From the NCBI GenBank assembly GCA_036389795.1, contig DASVWD010000141.1:62001-126000 (forward strand): DNA of 64,000 nucleotides, read 5' to 3'. This DNA comes from Longimicrobium sp. (GTDB lineage Bacteria > Gemmatimonadota > Gemmatimonadetes > Longimicrobiales > Longimicrobiaceae). The translations under genes were made by a program, and so were the position numbers. The notes under the pieces were generated by a model that was not told the DNA's origin, did no database searches, and saw only the letters and a list, made by a program, of their open reading frames with translations. Below, one piece after another: positions 49,116-57,784 of the stretch (positions are counted from its first letter, which is position 1; each line of letters starts with the position of its first letter).

Positions 49116-49173
49116 GGGTCGATTCGTCGCGAGGACGGGTGTTTATCAACGATGTCGATTTGCTGCGACCGGC

Positions 49174-49385
49174 TTCGGCGCGGCGGCGGGCGGGGCGCCC
49201 CCTCTCCCCGGCCCTCTCCCCCGCTGCGCGGGAGAAAGGGTGCACTTACCGCGAGGCAGGCTTTCCGCGCGCTCGCGAGAATACTCCGCCCTGGAGACGG
49301 TCTCGCCTGAAGCGCGGATCTCACCCTGCCACCTCCCCTGGCACGGGGGAGGTGGCGACGCGGTAGTGGCGCCGGAGGGGGCAGC
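49174..49385. repeat. about 210-bp composite repeat, copy 2
   Basis: Same plan as 46472-46688: CCCCTCTCCCCGGCCCTCTC, GGGAGAAAGGGTGCACTTAC, then CACGGGGGAGGTGGCGACGC and GCGCCGGAGGGGGC. 49434-49465 then carries a CTGTCCC heptamer array ending nine bases from the stop of the next permease gene. Confidence 0.85.
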
Positions 49386-49473
49386 GGAGCCGGCGCATCG
49401 AGCGGAAAATCCGGATCCGCGACGTCCCCGCTGGCTGTCCCCTGTCCCCTGTCCCCTGTCCCCTGCCGTTTCC

Positions 49474-51912
49474 CTACTCCGTCCGGAGCGCCACGGCCGG
49501 GTCCACGCGGGCGGCGCGGCGCGCGGGGAGGACGCTGGCGGCCACGGCGACGGCGGCGATCAGGAGCGCCACGCCCACGTAGGTGGGCGGGTCGGCGGCG
49601 CCCAGGCCGTAGAGCAGGCCCGTCAGCAGGCGGGAGAGCGCCAGCGCGCCCAGGGTCCCCAGCGCCACGCCCGCGCCCACCAGCACCAGCCCCTCACGCA
49701 CCACCATGCGCAGCACGTCGGCCGCGCGCGCGCCCAGCGCCATGCGGATGCCGATCTCGCGGGTGCGCTGCGCCACCGTGTACGAGGCCACGCCGTAGAT
49801 CCCCACCGCCGCCAGCACCAGCGCCGAGAGCGCGAAGACGGAGATCAGCAGCAGGCTGAACTGCCGCTGGGCCATGGCGGAGGAGACCACCTGCTCCATG
49901 GTGCGCACCTTGGCCAGCGGGATGTCGCGGTCGATGGCGCGCACCTCGGCGCGGACGGCGCCGGCCAGGCGCAGCGGGTCGCCGTCGGCGCGCACCACCG
50001 CGTAGTTGGCGGTGAAGGGCCGCTGCAGGAAGGGGAGGTAGATCTGCGGCTCGCCCTCCAGGTGCAGCCCCCCGGAGCGCACGTGCCCCACCACCCCGAC
50101 GACCGTCGCGAACACCGAGTCGGGCCGCCCCGCGACGCTGATCTGCTTTCCGATTGGGTCCTGCCCCGGCCAGTACTTCTCCGCCAGCCAGCGGTCGACC
50201 ACCACCACCTCGGGCGCCCCCGCGCGGTCGGCCATGGTGAAGTCTCTCCCGGCGCCCAGCGGGATCCCCATCGCCCGGAAGTAGCCGGGGGTGACCGCGG
50301 CGTACTCGGCGTGCGGGTAGTTGCCGCCCGGGGGCACCGGCTGCTCCTTCACCATGAACGAGCCGCCCCACCCGTCGCCCGAGAGCGGGAGCGGGCGCAC
50401 CACCGCGGCGGTGCGCACCCCGGGGAGCGTGGAGACGCGGGCCAGCATCTCCTCGTAGAACGCCGTCTGCTTGGCCGGCTCGTCGTACTTGGCGAAGGGG
50501 AGACCCACCTGGAAGGTGAGCACGCCCTGCGTCCGGAAGCCGGGGTCGGTGCCCAGCAGCGCCGCGAAGCTGCGCAGCAGGAGCCCCGCGCCCACCAGGA
50601 CGACCACCGCAAGCGCCACCTCGGCCGCCACGATCAGGGAGCGCGCGCGCCGCCGCGACGGGTCGGCCGTGCCGCGCGCGCCCGCCGCGAGCGCGGCCGG
50701 GGCGCCGCCGCGGGCCAGGGCCAGCGCGGGGGCCAGCCCGAAGAGGACGGCCGTGAGCAGCGACACCCCCAGCGCGAAGGCGCCCACGCGCGGGTCCACC
50801 GTGGCCGCCTCCAGCCGCGGGATGCTCTGCGGGCCGGTGCGCGCCAGCGTGGCCACGCCCCAGGCGGCCAGCAGCACCCCCAGCGAGCCGCCGGCGAGCG
50901 CCAGCACCAGGCTCTCGGTGAAGAGCTGGCGCACCAGGCGGCCGCGCCCGGCGCCCAGCGCGGCGCGCACGGCCACCTCGCGGCGGCGCGCGGCCGAGCG
51001 GGCCAGGAGGAGGTTGGCCACGTTGGCGCAGGCGATCAGCAGCACCAGCCCCACCGCGCCCGCCAGCACCAGGAGCGCGGGGCGCACCTCGCCCACGTAC
51101 TCCTCGCCGAGCGGCACGGCCACGGGCGCCCACCCCTTCGCCTCGGAGTAGCGGTCGGGGTCGGCGGTCTTGAAGCCCGCCGCCAGGCCGCGCAGGTCGG
51201 CCCGCAGCCGCTCGGGCGTCGTCCCCTGGCGGAGGCGGCCGACCACGCGCAGGTACTGGTTGCCGCGGTCGTCCGCCTCCTGCTCCCAGGCGCGCGGCAC
51301 CCACAGGTCGGCGCGCTCGGGGAAGAGGAGCCCGGGCGCGTCGGGGAAGCGCACGCCCCGCGGCATGATCCCGATCACCGTGTAGGTCTGGTCGTTGAGC
51401 CGCACGGCGCTCCCCAGCACCGCCGGGTCGGCGCCGAAGCTGCGGCGCCAGAGCTCGTCGGAGAGCACCACCACCTCGCGGTTGCCCTCCACCCCCTCGC
51501 CCGGGGCGAAGGCGCGCCCGCGCGCGGGGGCCACGCCCAGCACGGAGAAGAGGTTGGGAGAGACCCGGTAGCCGCGGACGCGCTCCGGCTCGCCGCGCCC
51601 GGTGAGGTTCACCCCCCAGTCGGTGACGGCGGCCACCCCCTCGAACTCGCGCAGCATCCGGCGCTGGTCGGCGAACTCGGGAGGCGAGATCGCGCCCTTC
51701 GAGAGCCCCTCGGCGTAGCGGTTCCAGAAGACCACCAGCCGGTCGGGGTCGCGGAACGGCAGCGAGCGCAGCAGCACCGCCTCGACCACGCTGAAGACGG
51801 CGGTGTTGGCGCCGATCCCCAGCGCCAGCGTGAGCACCGCCACGGCCGTGAAGCCGGGGCTCTTGCGCAGCGTGCGCAGCGCGTAGCGGAGGTCCTGCAG
51901 CAGCGTGTCCAT
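49474..51912 (-). CDS. ADOP-type ABC permease (MacB family) 2
   Basis: 812 residues from ATG 51912 ([20 protein letters not shown]); 45 upstream codons are repeat-derived. Same double MacB/FtsX layout as its neighbours, with ARRREVAVRAALGAGRGRLVRQ and the mirror motif QRTREIGIRMALGA in the two halves (the conserved E-I/V-x-x-R-x-A-L-G-A cytoplasmic loops). Ends RAARVDPAVALRTE. Together with the other two permeases it would form dimers with the shared ATPase; three homologues probably reflect different cargoes or local duplication. Confidence 0.93.
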   Translation of the reverse strand: MDTLLQDLRYALRTLRKSPGFTAVAVLTLALGIGANTAVFSVVEAVLLRSLPFRDPDRLVVFWNRYAEGLSKGAISPPEFADQRRMLREFEGVAAVTDWGVNLTGRGEPERVRGYRVSPNLFSVLGVAPARGRAFAPGEGVEGNREVVVLSDELWRRSFGADPAVLGSAVRLNDQTYTVIGIMPRGVRFPDAPGLLFPERADLWVPRAWEQEADDRGNQYLRVVGRLRQGTTPERLRADLRGLAAGFKTADPDRYSEAKGWAPVAVPLGEEYVGEVRPALLVLAGAVGLVLLIACANVANLLLARSAARRREVAVRAALGAGRGRLVRQLFTESLVLALAGGSLGVLLAAWGVATLARTGPQSIPRLEAATVDPRVGAFALGVSLLTAVLFGLAPALALARGGAPAALAAGARGTADPSRRRARSLIVAAEVALAVVVLVGAGLLLRSFAALLGTDPGFRTQGVLTFQVGLPFAKYDEPAKQTAFYEEMLARVSTLPGVRTAAVVRPLPLSGDGWGGSFMVKEQPVPPGGNYPHAEYAAVTPGYFRAMGIPLGAGRDFTMADRAGAPEVVVVDRWLAEKYWPGQDPIGKQISVAGRPDSVFATVVGVVGHVRSGGLHLEGEPQIYLPFLQRPFTANYAVVRADGDPLRLAGAVRAEVRAIDRDIPLAKVRTMEQVVSSAMAQRQFSLLLISVFALSALVLAAVGIYGVASYTVAQRTREIGIRMALGARAADVLRMVVREGLVLVGAGVALGTLGALALSRLLTGLLYGLGAADPPTYVGVALLIAAVAVAASVLPARRAARVDPAVALRTE

Positions 51913-51972
51913 AGGATGCCTCGTGGGCGAGGACGAACGGTGGCTTCGGTCGATGTCGATCCGCTGCGACGG

Positions 51973-52070
51973 GCGCCGGCGCGGCGGCGGGCGGGCGCCC
52001 CCTCTCCCCGGCCCTCTCCCCCGCTGCGCGGGAGAAAGGGTGCACATACCGCGGGGGCAGGCTTTCCGCG
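51973..52070. repeat. composite repeat, copy 3 (5' part)
   Basis: Carries the first half of the composite repeat (CCCCTCTCCCCGGCCCTCTC, GGGAGAAAGGGTGCACATAC) and stops before the GGAGGTGGCGAC part. A short CTGTCCCCTG follows at 52101, close to the next stop codon. Confidence 0.8.
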
Positions 52071-52117
52071 CGGGAGGCGGATCAGTCGCCAGCCCGCCGG
52101 CTGTCCCCTGCTGCTCC

Positions 52118-54565
52118 CTACTCCGCCTTGAGCGCCACCACCGGGTCCACGCGCGCGGCGCGGCGGGCGGGGAAGTACGCGGCCAGCGCGGCCACCCCCG
52201 CCAGGAGCGCCGCCACCGCGGCCAGGGCGGGCGCCTCCACCGGGCTCAGGCCGTAGAGCACCCCGGCCATGAGGCGCCCCACCCCCGCCGCCAGCACCAG
52301 CCCCACGGCAATCCCCATGAGCGCCAGCCGCACCCCGCGCCGGACGAAGAGCGAGACCACGTCGCCCCGCCGCGCGCCCAGCGCGATGCGCACCCCGATC
52401 TCGCGCGTGCGCTGCGTGACCGCGAACGCCATCACCCCGTAGATCCCCGCCGCCGCCAGCAGGAGCGCCAGCGCGCCGAAGAGCCCGATCATCCGCGAGG
52501 TGGCGCGGATGTCGGACATGCTCTGGCGCCGGTAGCCGGCCAGCGTGCGCACCTCCTCCACCGGCAGGTCGGGGTCGAGGGCGCGCACCTCGCGCCGGAG
52601 CGCCGCCGCCAGCGGGCGCGCGTCGCCCGCCGTGCCCACCAGCAGCGCCAGGTGCTTCTGGCCGGGCCGCTGCGCGAGCGGGAGGTACACCGCCGGCTTG
52701 GCGCTCTCGTAGACCGCCGAGAGCACCGCCTCGCGCGCCACGCCGACCACGGTGACCACGCCGTCGTTCACGCGCAGCTCCCGCCCGAGCGGGTCCGCCC
52801 CCGGCCACGCCTGCCGGGCGAGCGCCTCGCTCACGACCGCCACCGGCGGCGCGCCGGGCGCGTCCTGCGGCGCGAAGCCGCGCCCCCGGGCAAGCGGGAT
52901 CCCCACCGTGCGGAGGTAGTCGGGACCCACCGTGTAGAGCAGCGCCTCCAGCCCGTGCTCCTCGCCCTCGCGCGCCGGCCGGGCGCCCGGGAACACCTCC
53001 GCCCCCTCGCGGCGCCCGCCCATCGGCACCGAGGTGGCGAAGGCGACGCCGCGCACCCCGGGGAGCCCCTCGGCGCGCGCCGCCAGCGCGTCGGTGAACG
53101 CGCGGGCGCGGGCGTCGGAGTACCCCTGCCGCCCCAGGTCGAAGGAGACGGCCAGCACGCGGTCCGAGGCGTCGTAGCCCACGTCCACCCGCGCCTCGGC
53201 GGCCAGGCTGCGCAGGAAGAGCCCCGAGGCCGCCAGCAGCACCAGCGAGAGCGCCACCTGCGCCGCCACGAAGCGCCCCTGCAGCCGGGCGCGGCGCGGG
53301 TCCGGCCCGGCGGCGCCGTCCTTGAGCGCCTCCACCACGTCGGCGCGCGTGGCGTCGAGCGCCGGCACCAGCCCGAAGAGCACCCCCGTGGCCCCCGCCG
53401 CGGCCGCGCAGAAGGCCAGCACCCTGAGGTCGGGGGAGAGGTCCAGCGGCGGCAGGGTGACCGACGCGGCGAGCGCGTCCAGCCCCCAGGCGGCGGCCAC
53501 CAGCCCGGCGGCGCACGCCAGCGCGGCCAGCAGCACGCTCTCGGTGAGGAGCTGGCGGACGATGCGCCCCCGCCCCGCGCCCAGCGACAGCCGCACGCCG
53601 ATCTCCCGCCGCCGGGCCGCCGCGCGCGCCAGGAGCAGGTTGCTCACGTTGGCGCAGGCGATCAGCAGCACCAGCCCGGTGACCGCGAAGGCGACGGCCG
53701 TCACGGGGACCACGCTGCCGAGCGCCCCCGGCGTGAGCCCCGAGCCCGCCGGGAAGGTGCGCGCGGTCACCCCCTTGTGCCCCTCCGGGTCCGCCGCCTC
53801 GATCTGCGCCGCCACCACGGCCAGCGCCGCGTCGGCCCGCTCCGGCGTCACCCCGGGCTTCAGGCGGCCGATGGCGTTCAGCCACCAGGTGGTCCGCGCC
53901 TCCCGGAAGCCCGAGGTGCCGGGCAGCCCGGGGAGCGCCCGCTCGGCCAGCGACATCGGCAGCCACACCTCGCGCGGCAGGTCGTGGTCGGCCCCGTTGA
54001 ACCCCGGCGCCGTCACCCCCACCACCGTGGCGGCCAGGCCGTTCATCACCACCCGGCGGCCGACGATGCGCGGGTCGGCCCCGAAGCGGCGCCGCCAGAG
54101 CGCGTGGGAGAGCACGGCCACCGGCTCGGAGCCGGGGGCGTCCTCGCCCGCCGCGAAGCCGCGCCCCAGCGCCATCGGCGTCCCCAGCACGGCGAAGTAG
54201 CCGCCGCTCACCAGCTGCCCCCGCACCGTCTCGGGCTCGCCGCCGCCCGAGAGCGACACCTCCACGTCGTGGAACGCCGCGACGTCCGACAGCACGTCGC
54301 GCGCGCCGCCCTGGTAGTCGCGGAAGTCGGGGTACGACAGCGAGAGCGGGTGTCCCCCTCGCTCGTCCACCGGGGTCACCCACACCAGCCGGTCGGGGTC
54401 GGCCACGCCCGGGCGCGGCCGGAAGAGCAGGGCGTCCACCAGCGTGAACAGCGCCGTGTTCGCGCCGATCCCGAGCGCCAGCGTCACCACCGCCAGCAGG
54501 GTGAAGCCGGGCGAGCGCGCCAGCTGGCGCAGGGCGTAGCGGAGGTCGTGGAGGAAGGTGTCCAT
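52118..54565 (-). CDS. ADOP-type ABC permease (MacB family) 3
   Basis: 815 residues from ATG 54565 (MDTFLHDLRYALRQLARSPG); the 31 codons above come from a repeat. Same double layout with ARRREIGVRLSLGAGRGRIV and QRTREIGVRIALGARRGDVV loops. More distant from the other two permeases than they are from each other at the N-terminus. Ends AARVDPVVALKAE. Nearest to the ATPase gene, from which it is separated by short arrays. The array of GTGCGAAA units begins right upstream of its start codon. Confidence 0.93.
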   Translation of the reverse strand: MDTFLHDLRYALRQLARSPGFTLLAVVTLALGIGANTALFTLVDALLFRPRPGVADPDRLVWVTPVDERGGHPLSLSYPDFRDYQGGARDVLSDVAAFHDVEVSLSGGGEPETVRGQLVSGGYFAVLGTPMALGRGFAAGEDAPGSEPVAVLSHALWRRRFGADPRIVGRRVVMNGLAATVVGVTAPGFNGADHDLPREVWLPMSLAERALPGLPGTSGFREARTTWWLNAIGRLKPGVTPERADAALAVVAAQIEAADPEGHKGVTARTFPAGSGLTPGALGSVVPVTAVAFAVTGLVLLIACANVSNLLLARAAARRREIGVRLSLGAGRGRIVRQLLTESVLLAALACAAGLVAAAWGLDALAASVTLPPLDLSPDLRVLAFCAAAAGATGVLFGLVPALDATRADVVEALKDGAAGPDPRRARLQGRFVAAQVALSLVLLAASGLFLRSLAAEARVDVGYDASDRVLAVSFDLGRQGYSDARARAFTDALAARAEGLPGVRGVAFATSVPMGGRREGAEVFPGARPAREGEEHGLEALLYTVGPDYLRTVGIPLARGRGFAPQDAPGAPPVAVVSEALARQAWPGADPLGRELRVNDGVVTVVGVAREAVLSAVYESAKPAVYLPLAQRPGQKHLALLVGTAGDARPLAAALRREVRALDPDLPVEEVRTLAGYRRQSMSDIRATSRMIGLFGALALLLAAAGIYGVMAFAVTQRTREIGVRIALGARRGDVVSLFVRRGVRLALMGIAVGLVLAAGVGRLMAGVLYGLSPVEAPALAAVAALLAGVAALAAYFPARRAARVDPVVALKAE

Positions 54566-54567
54566 TC

Positions 54568-54674
54568 GGCGAGTGCGAAAGTGCGAAAGTGCGAAAGTGC
54601 GAAAGTGCCCAGTGCCCAGTGCCCAGGGGGCGTAGCGCCGTTCCTGGGCACTGGGCACTAGAACCTGGGCACTC
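54568..54674. repeat. GTGCGAAA array and CAGTGCCCAG hairpin
   Basis: Four GTGCGAAA units, then CCCAGTGCCCAGTGCCCAGG opposed to CCTGGGCACTGGGCACTAG. The hairpin ends exactly at the stop codon of the ATPase gene, so the space between the two genes is wholly repeat. A related CAGTGCCC hairpin lies at 62703-62780. Confidence 0.85.
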
Positions 54675-55352
54675 TCATGCGGCTGCCGTCTCGCCCACCA
54701 TCCAGCCGTCGGCGAGCTCGATGATGCGGTGGCCGTAGGCGGCGTTCGCCTCGGAGTGGGTCACCTGCACGATGGTGGTGCCGTCCGCGTTCAGGCGCCG
54801 GAACAGCTCCATGATCTCGCGCCCCTGCGTGGAGTGCAGGTTCCCCGTGGGCTCGTCGGCCAGGATCACCCTGGGGCTGTGGATGATGGCGCGCGCCACG
54901 GCCACCAGCTGCTGCTGCCCGCCGGAGAGCTGGGTGGGGTAGAGGTCCTTCTTGGCCACGATCCCGAAGCGGTCGAGCGCGTCGGCCACCATCGCCTCGC
55001 GCTCGCGCTTCTTGATGTCACGGTACGAGAGGGGGATGTCGAGGTTCTCGGCCACCGTCAGGTTGTCGAGCAGGTGGTACTGCTGGAAAACGAAGCCGAT
55101 GTTCTGGTTGCGCAGCGTGTTGCGGTCCTTGCCGCCGAGCTTGTGCACCGGGCGGTCGGCGAACCAGTACTCGCCGCTCCAGGCGCTGTCGAACATCCCC
55201 ATGATGGAGAGCAGGGTGCTCTTCCCCGCGCCGCTCGGGCCCATCACGGAGACGAACTCGCCGGGGGCGATGTCGAGGTTGATGTTGCGCAGCACCCAGG
55301 TGCGCTGGGTCCCGGTGCCGAAGAACTTCTCGAGGTTGCGCAGGCGGATCAT
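54675..55352 (-). CDS. ABC ATPase of the LolD/MacB type
   Basis: 225 residues. Walker A GPSGAGKS (about 39-46), Q-loop NIGFVFQQYHLLDNLTVAENL, signature LSGGQQQLVAVARAI, Walker B VILADEPTGNL and H-loop QVTHSEANA: the MacB/LolD family pattern. It is the only ATPase gene of the cluster and precedes three permease genes, so it likely powers all three. It is the promoter-proximal gene of the minus-strand unit; a sigma-54-like site lies 67 bases above. Start ATG 55352. Confidence 0.95.
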   Translation of the reverse strand: MIRLRNLEKFFGTGTQRTWVLRNINLDIAPGEFVSVMGPSGAGKSTLLSIMGMFDSAWSGEYWFADRPVHKLGGKDRNTLRNQNIGFVFQQYHLLDNLTVAENLDIPLSYRDIKKREREAMVADALDRFGIVAKKDLYPTQLSGGQQQLVAVARAIIHSPRVILADEPTGNLHSTQGREIMELFRRLNADGTTIVQVTHSEANAAYGHRIIELADGWMVGETAAA

Positions 55353-55418
55353 TGGCGGGCGGCGGGTTCGGGTGAGGGCGGCACGGGAGGCGTGCGCGGT
55401 TCCCGGAGGCGGAGGATG

Positions 55419-55433
55419 GCGAGCCCCGTGCCG
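55419..55433 (-). promoter_or_regulatory. candidate sigma-54 promoter of the exporter cluster
   Basis: On the minus strand CGGCACG-GGGC-TCGC matches the -24/-12 consensus TGGCACG-N4-TTGC at all but two positions, with GG and GC separated by 10 bases. It would begin transcripts about 56 bases before the ATPase start. The sigma-54 regulator gene lies 9 kb downstream. Confidence 0.35.
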
Positions 55434-55668
55434 GAGGTTGGGCGGCTCGCAAGCGGATGTATTTCAACCATTTGGAGAATCGCTGGCCGTGGCCGGCTTG
55501 TTCGCGCGTGGGATTCGGCGTCCCATAACCGGACAATCCCGGGGCCCGGCCGCTCCCGTCGGGCCCCGGTTGGACCGTAGGTCGGGGGAGACTGCGCCGG
55601 CCCACGAGAATCTTGCGCGCTGGACGTGTTGGTTGTAATTTGTTGGTCCATCTTTCCGTGAGGTTTCC

Positions 55669-55971
55669 ATGTACGAGAAGCCGAAGAACGACAGGCGGGT
55701 GGTGCGCGAGGCCGCCGCGAAGTACGCGCCCGGCGGCTCCGACGAGGAGTGGATCACCGCCGCCGAGTTCAAGACGCACTGCCTGCGCCTGATCGAGCAG
55801 GTGCGGCAGGGGCGCGGCGAGGTGGTGGTCACGCGCTACGGCCGGCCCGTCGCCCGGCTGGTCCCCTACGACCGCAACCCCGTTTCGCTCTTCGGCCACC
55901 TCTCCGGCTCCGTGGTCTCCCACGGCGACCTGGTCGCTCCCCTGGACGAGGAGTGGGAGGCGGATGCGTAG
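55669..55971 (+). CDS. Phd/YefM-type antitoxin
   Basis: 100 residues. A disordered basic N-terminus (to about 30), then the Phd fold with TAAEFKTHCLRLIEQVRQGRGEVVVTRYGRPVARLVP, which dimerises and binds DNA. The C-terminal acidic tail (DLVAPLDEEWEADA) is the usual toxin-wrapping segment. The PIN toxin gene overlaps it by eight bases, so both are translated together. The complex normally represses its own promoter, which should lie in 55353-55668. Family certain. Confidence 0.93.
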   Translation: MYEKPKNDRRVVREAAAKYAPGGSDEEWITAAEFKTHCLRLIEQVRQGRGEVVVTRYGRPVARLVPYDRNPVSLFGHLSGSVVSHGDLVAPLDEEWEADA

Positions 55972-56401
55972 CCTCCCCACGCCCCCGCTCCTCCTCGACA
56001 CGCACGTCTGGATCTGGGTGATGGAGGGCGCCGAGCGCGAGATCGGCCCCGCGGCCCACGCCGCCGTCGAGGAGGCGGGGGCCGACGGGCGCGTGCTGGT
56101 CTCCGCCATCTCGGTGTGGGAGGTGGCCATGCTGGAGGCGAAGGGGCGCATCCGCTTCTCGATGGACGTGTCGGAGTGGGTGCGCCGGGCGCTCAACGCC
56201 CCCGGCGTGCACTTCACCGGCCTCACCCCCGACGTGGCGGTGGACAGCTCGCGCCTCCCCGAGCCGATCCGCGGCGACCCCGCCGACCGCATCCTGATCG
56301 CCACGGCGCGGCGCACGGGGGCCACCCTCGTCACCCGCGACCGCAGGATCGTAGATTACGGGCGCAAGGGGCTGCTGGCGGTGCTCGACGCCACGCCGTA
56401 G
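55964..56401 (+). CDS. VapC-type PIN-domain toxin
   Basis: 145 residues, start overlapping the antitoxin gene by eight bases. PIN acidic residues: Asp in LLLDTHVWIW (about 12), Glu in SAISVWEVAM, and Asp in RGDPADRILIATAR and TRDRRIVDYG, forming the metal-binding RNase centre. VapC toxins cut tRNA or rRNA when free of antitoxin, stopping growth. The pairing of a PIN toxin with a Phd-type antitoxin is common. The downstream genes are likely unrelated. Confidence 0.95.
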   Translation: MRSLPTPPLLLDTHVWIWVMEGAEREIGPAAHAAVEEAGADGRVLVSAISVWEVAMLEAKGRIRFSMDVSEWVRRALNAPGVHFTGLTPDVAVDSSRLPEPIRGDPADRILIATARRTGATLVTRDRRIVDYGRKGLLAVLDATP

Positions 56402-56432
56402 CCCGCCTTCCTTCCCCGAAGACCGCCACCGC

Positions 56433-57101
56433 ATGCCGGCATCCTCCCGCTCGGCCCTCGTGCTCGGCGCCACCGGGCTGGTGGGCGGGCACTGCCTGGA
56501 CCTGCTCCTGGCCGACGGCGCCTGGACGAGGGTCGCCACCCTCGGCCGGCGCCCCGCGGCGCGCGAGCACCCGAAGCTGGAGCAGCGCACCGCCGACTTC
56601 GACCGCCTGGACGAGCACGCGGACGCCTTCGCCGTGGACGACGTGTTCTGCTGCCTGGGGACCACCATCCGGGCCGCGGGCTCGCGCGAGGCGTTCCGCC
56701 GCGTGGACCACGACTACCCGCTGGCCGCCGCCCGGCTGGCGAGCGCGCGGGGGGCGCGGCACTTCCTCCTGGTCACCGCACTGGGGGCGGACCCCGGCTC
56801 GCGTGTCTTCTACAACCGGGTGAAGGGCGAGGTGGAGCGCGCGGTGGCGGCGCTGCCGTTCGCGGGCGTCCTGCTGGCGCGCCCCTCGCTGCTGCTGGGC
56901 GAGCACTCCGGCCGCCGCCCCGCCGAGGCGCTCGCGCAGAAGGCGGCACCCGTGCTGAACCCGCTCCTGGTCGGCCCGCTGCGCCGCTACCGCGCGCTCC
57001 CGGCGGCGGCGGTGGCCGGAGCGCTGGTGCGGCTGGCGCGGGAGGGCGTGGCGGGAGTGCGGGTGGTGGAGTCCGACGAGCTGGCGGCGCTCGGGGCGTG
57101 A
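56433..57101 (+). CDS. NAD(P)-binding atypical short-chain reductase
   Basis: 222 residues. Rossmann start ALVLGATGLVGGH with the G-x-x-G-x-x-G cofactor motif, DVFCCLGTTIRAAGS, then VDHDYPLAAARLA and FLLVTALGADPGSRVFYNRVKGEVE carrying Tyr-x3-Lys. Close to the HTATIP2/oxidoreductase-like group of atypical SDRs. Substrate unknown. Starts 32 bases after the toxin gene, so it may be in the same transcript. Confidence 0.9.
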   Translation: MPASSRSALVLGATGLVGGHCLDLLLADGAWTRVATLGRRPAAREHPKLEQRTADFDRLDEHADAFAVDDVFCCLGTTIRAAGSREAFRRVDHDYPLAAARLASARGARHFLLVTALGADPGSRVFYNRVKGEVERAVAALPFAGVLLARPSLLLGEHSGRRPAEALAQKAAPVLNPLLVGPLRRYRALPAAAVAGALVRLAREGVAGVRVVESDELAALGA

Positions 57102-57140
57102 CCCCCGGGCGGCTGCGGGGTACCAGGCGAGAGGGGACGC

Positions 57141-57332
57141 ATGGCGCGGCGGCTTCCAGACGACGATCTTCCGGACGGGGTGGTCCCGCTCCCGCGCGAG
57201 GAGGGGCGGCCGCCCGGCGGATGCGGGCTGCGGGGCTGCCTGTACGGGGTGGTGGTGCTCTTCGCGCTCCTCCTGCTCGCGCTGGTGCTGATCGCGCTCC
57301 TGCGCCCCTGGCCGCGTCCCGTGGTGCCGTGA
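57141..57332 (+). CDS. small single-pass membrane protein
   Basis: 63 residues. An acidic start (MARRLPDDDLPDGVV), a Gly/Cys patch, one membrane helix (about 34-54, GVVVLFALLLLALVLIALL) and a short basic tail. No family known. The GGCGAGAGGGGACGC upstream gives a fair SD. Confidence 0.55.
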   Translation: MARRLPDDDLPDGVVPLPREEGRPPGGCGLRGCLYGVVVLFALLLLALVLIALLRPWPRPVVP

Positions 57333-57397
57333 CGTCCGCGGGGCCCGGTTTTCGCTTCGATCCGAGAGGTCCTGATCCCTTACGCAGGAGCAGTCGT

Positions 57398-57757
57398 ATG
57401 GCCCGCAGACTTCGCATCCCGCTGATCGCGCTCTTCGCCGTGCTGGCCGTCGCCGCGTGCACCGGGCGCGGCCGCAACGCGCCCCGCCCGGTCGAGAGGA
57501 CCACGGTCACCGTGCAGAACCAGTCCTGGCTCGACATGACCGTGTACGTGCTGTACAGCTCGGCCCGCCAGCGGCTGGGCTCGGTGAGCGGCAACAGCAC
57601 GGGCACCTTCCGCATCCCCGAGAACATGGTGGGGCTCGGGCGCGCGCTGCGCTTCATGGCCGACCCCGTGGGCAGCAGCAACACCGCGCAGAGCTTCGAG
57701 ATCTTCGTGCACCCGGGCGACAACGTGCGCCTCACCATCCCGGCCACCGTCCGCTGA
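57398..57757 (+). CDS. small lipoprotein
   Basis: 119 residues from ATG 57398 with AGGAG seven bases upstream. Basic n-region, hydrophobic core and lipobox LAVAAC (Cys about 21). The mature part is a beta-sandwich-like domain (TTVTVQNQSWLDMTVYVLYS, SFEIFVHPGDNVRLTIPATV) without known motifs. Possibly periplasmic and envelope-associated. An S51 gene follows after 27 bases. Confidence 0.7.
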   Translation: MARRLRIPLIALFAVLAVAACTGRGRNAPRPVERTTVTVQNQSWLDMTVYVLYSSARQRLGSVSGNSTGTFRIPENMVGLGRALRFMADPVGSSNTAQSFEIFVHPGDNVRLTIPATVR

Positions 57758-57784
57758 CGCGGGACCGGATCGCCCCGGGCGGAG

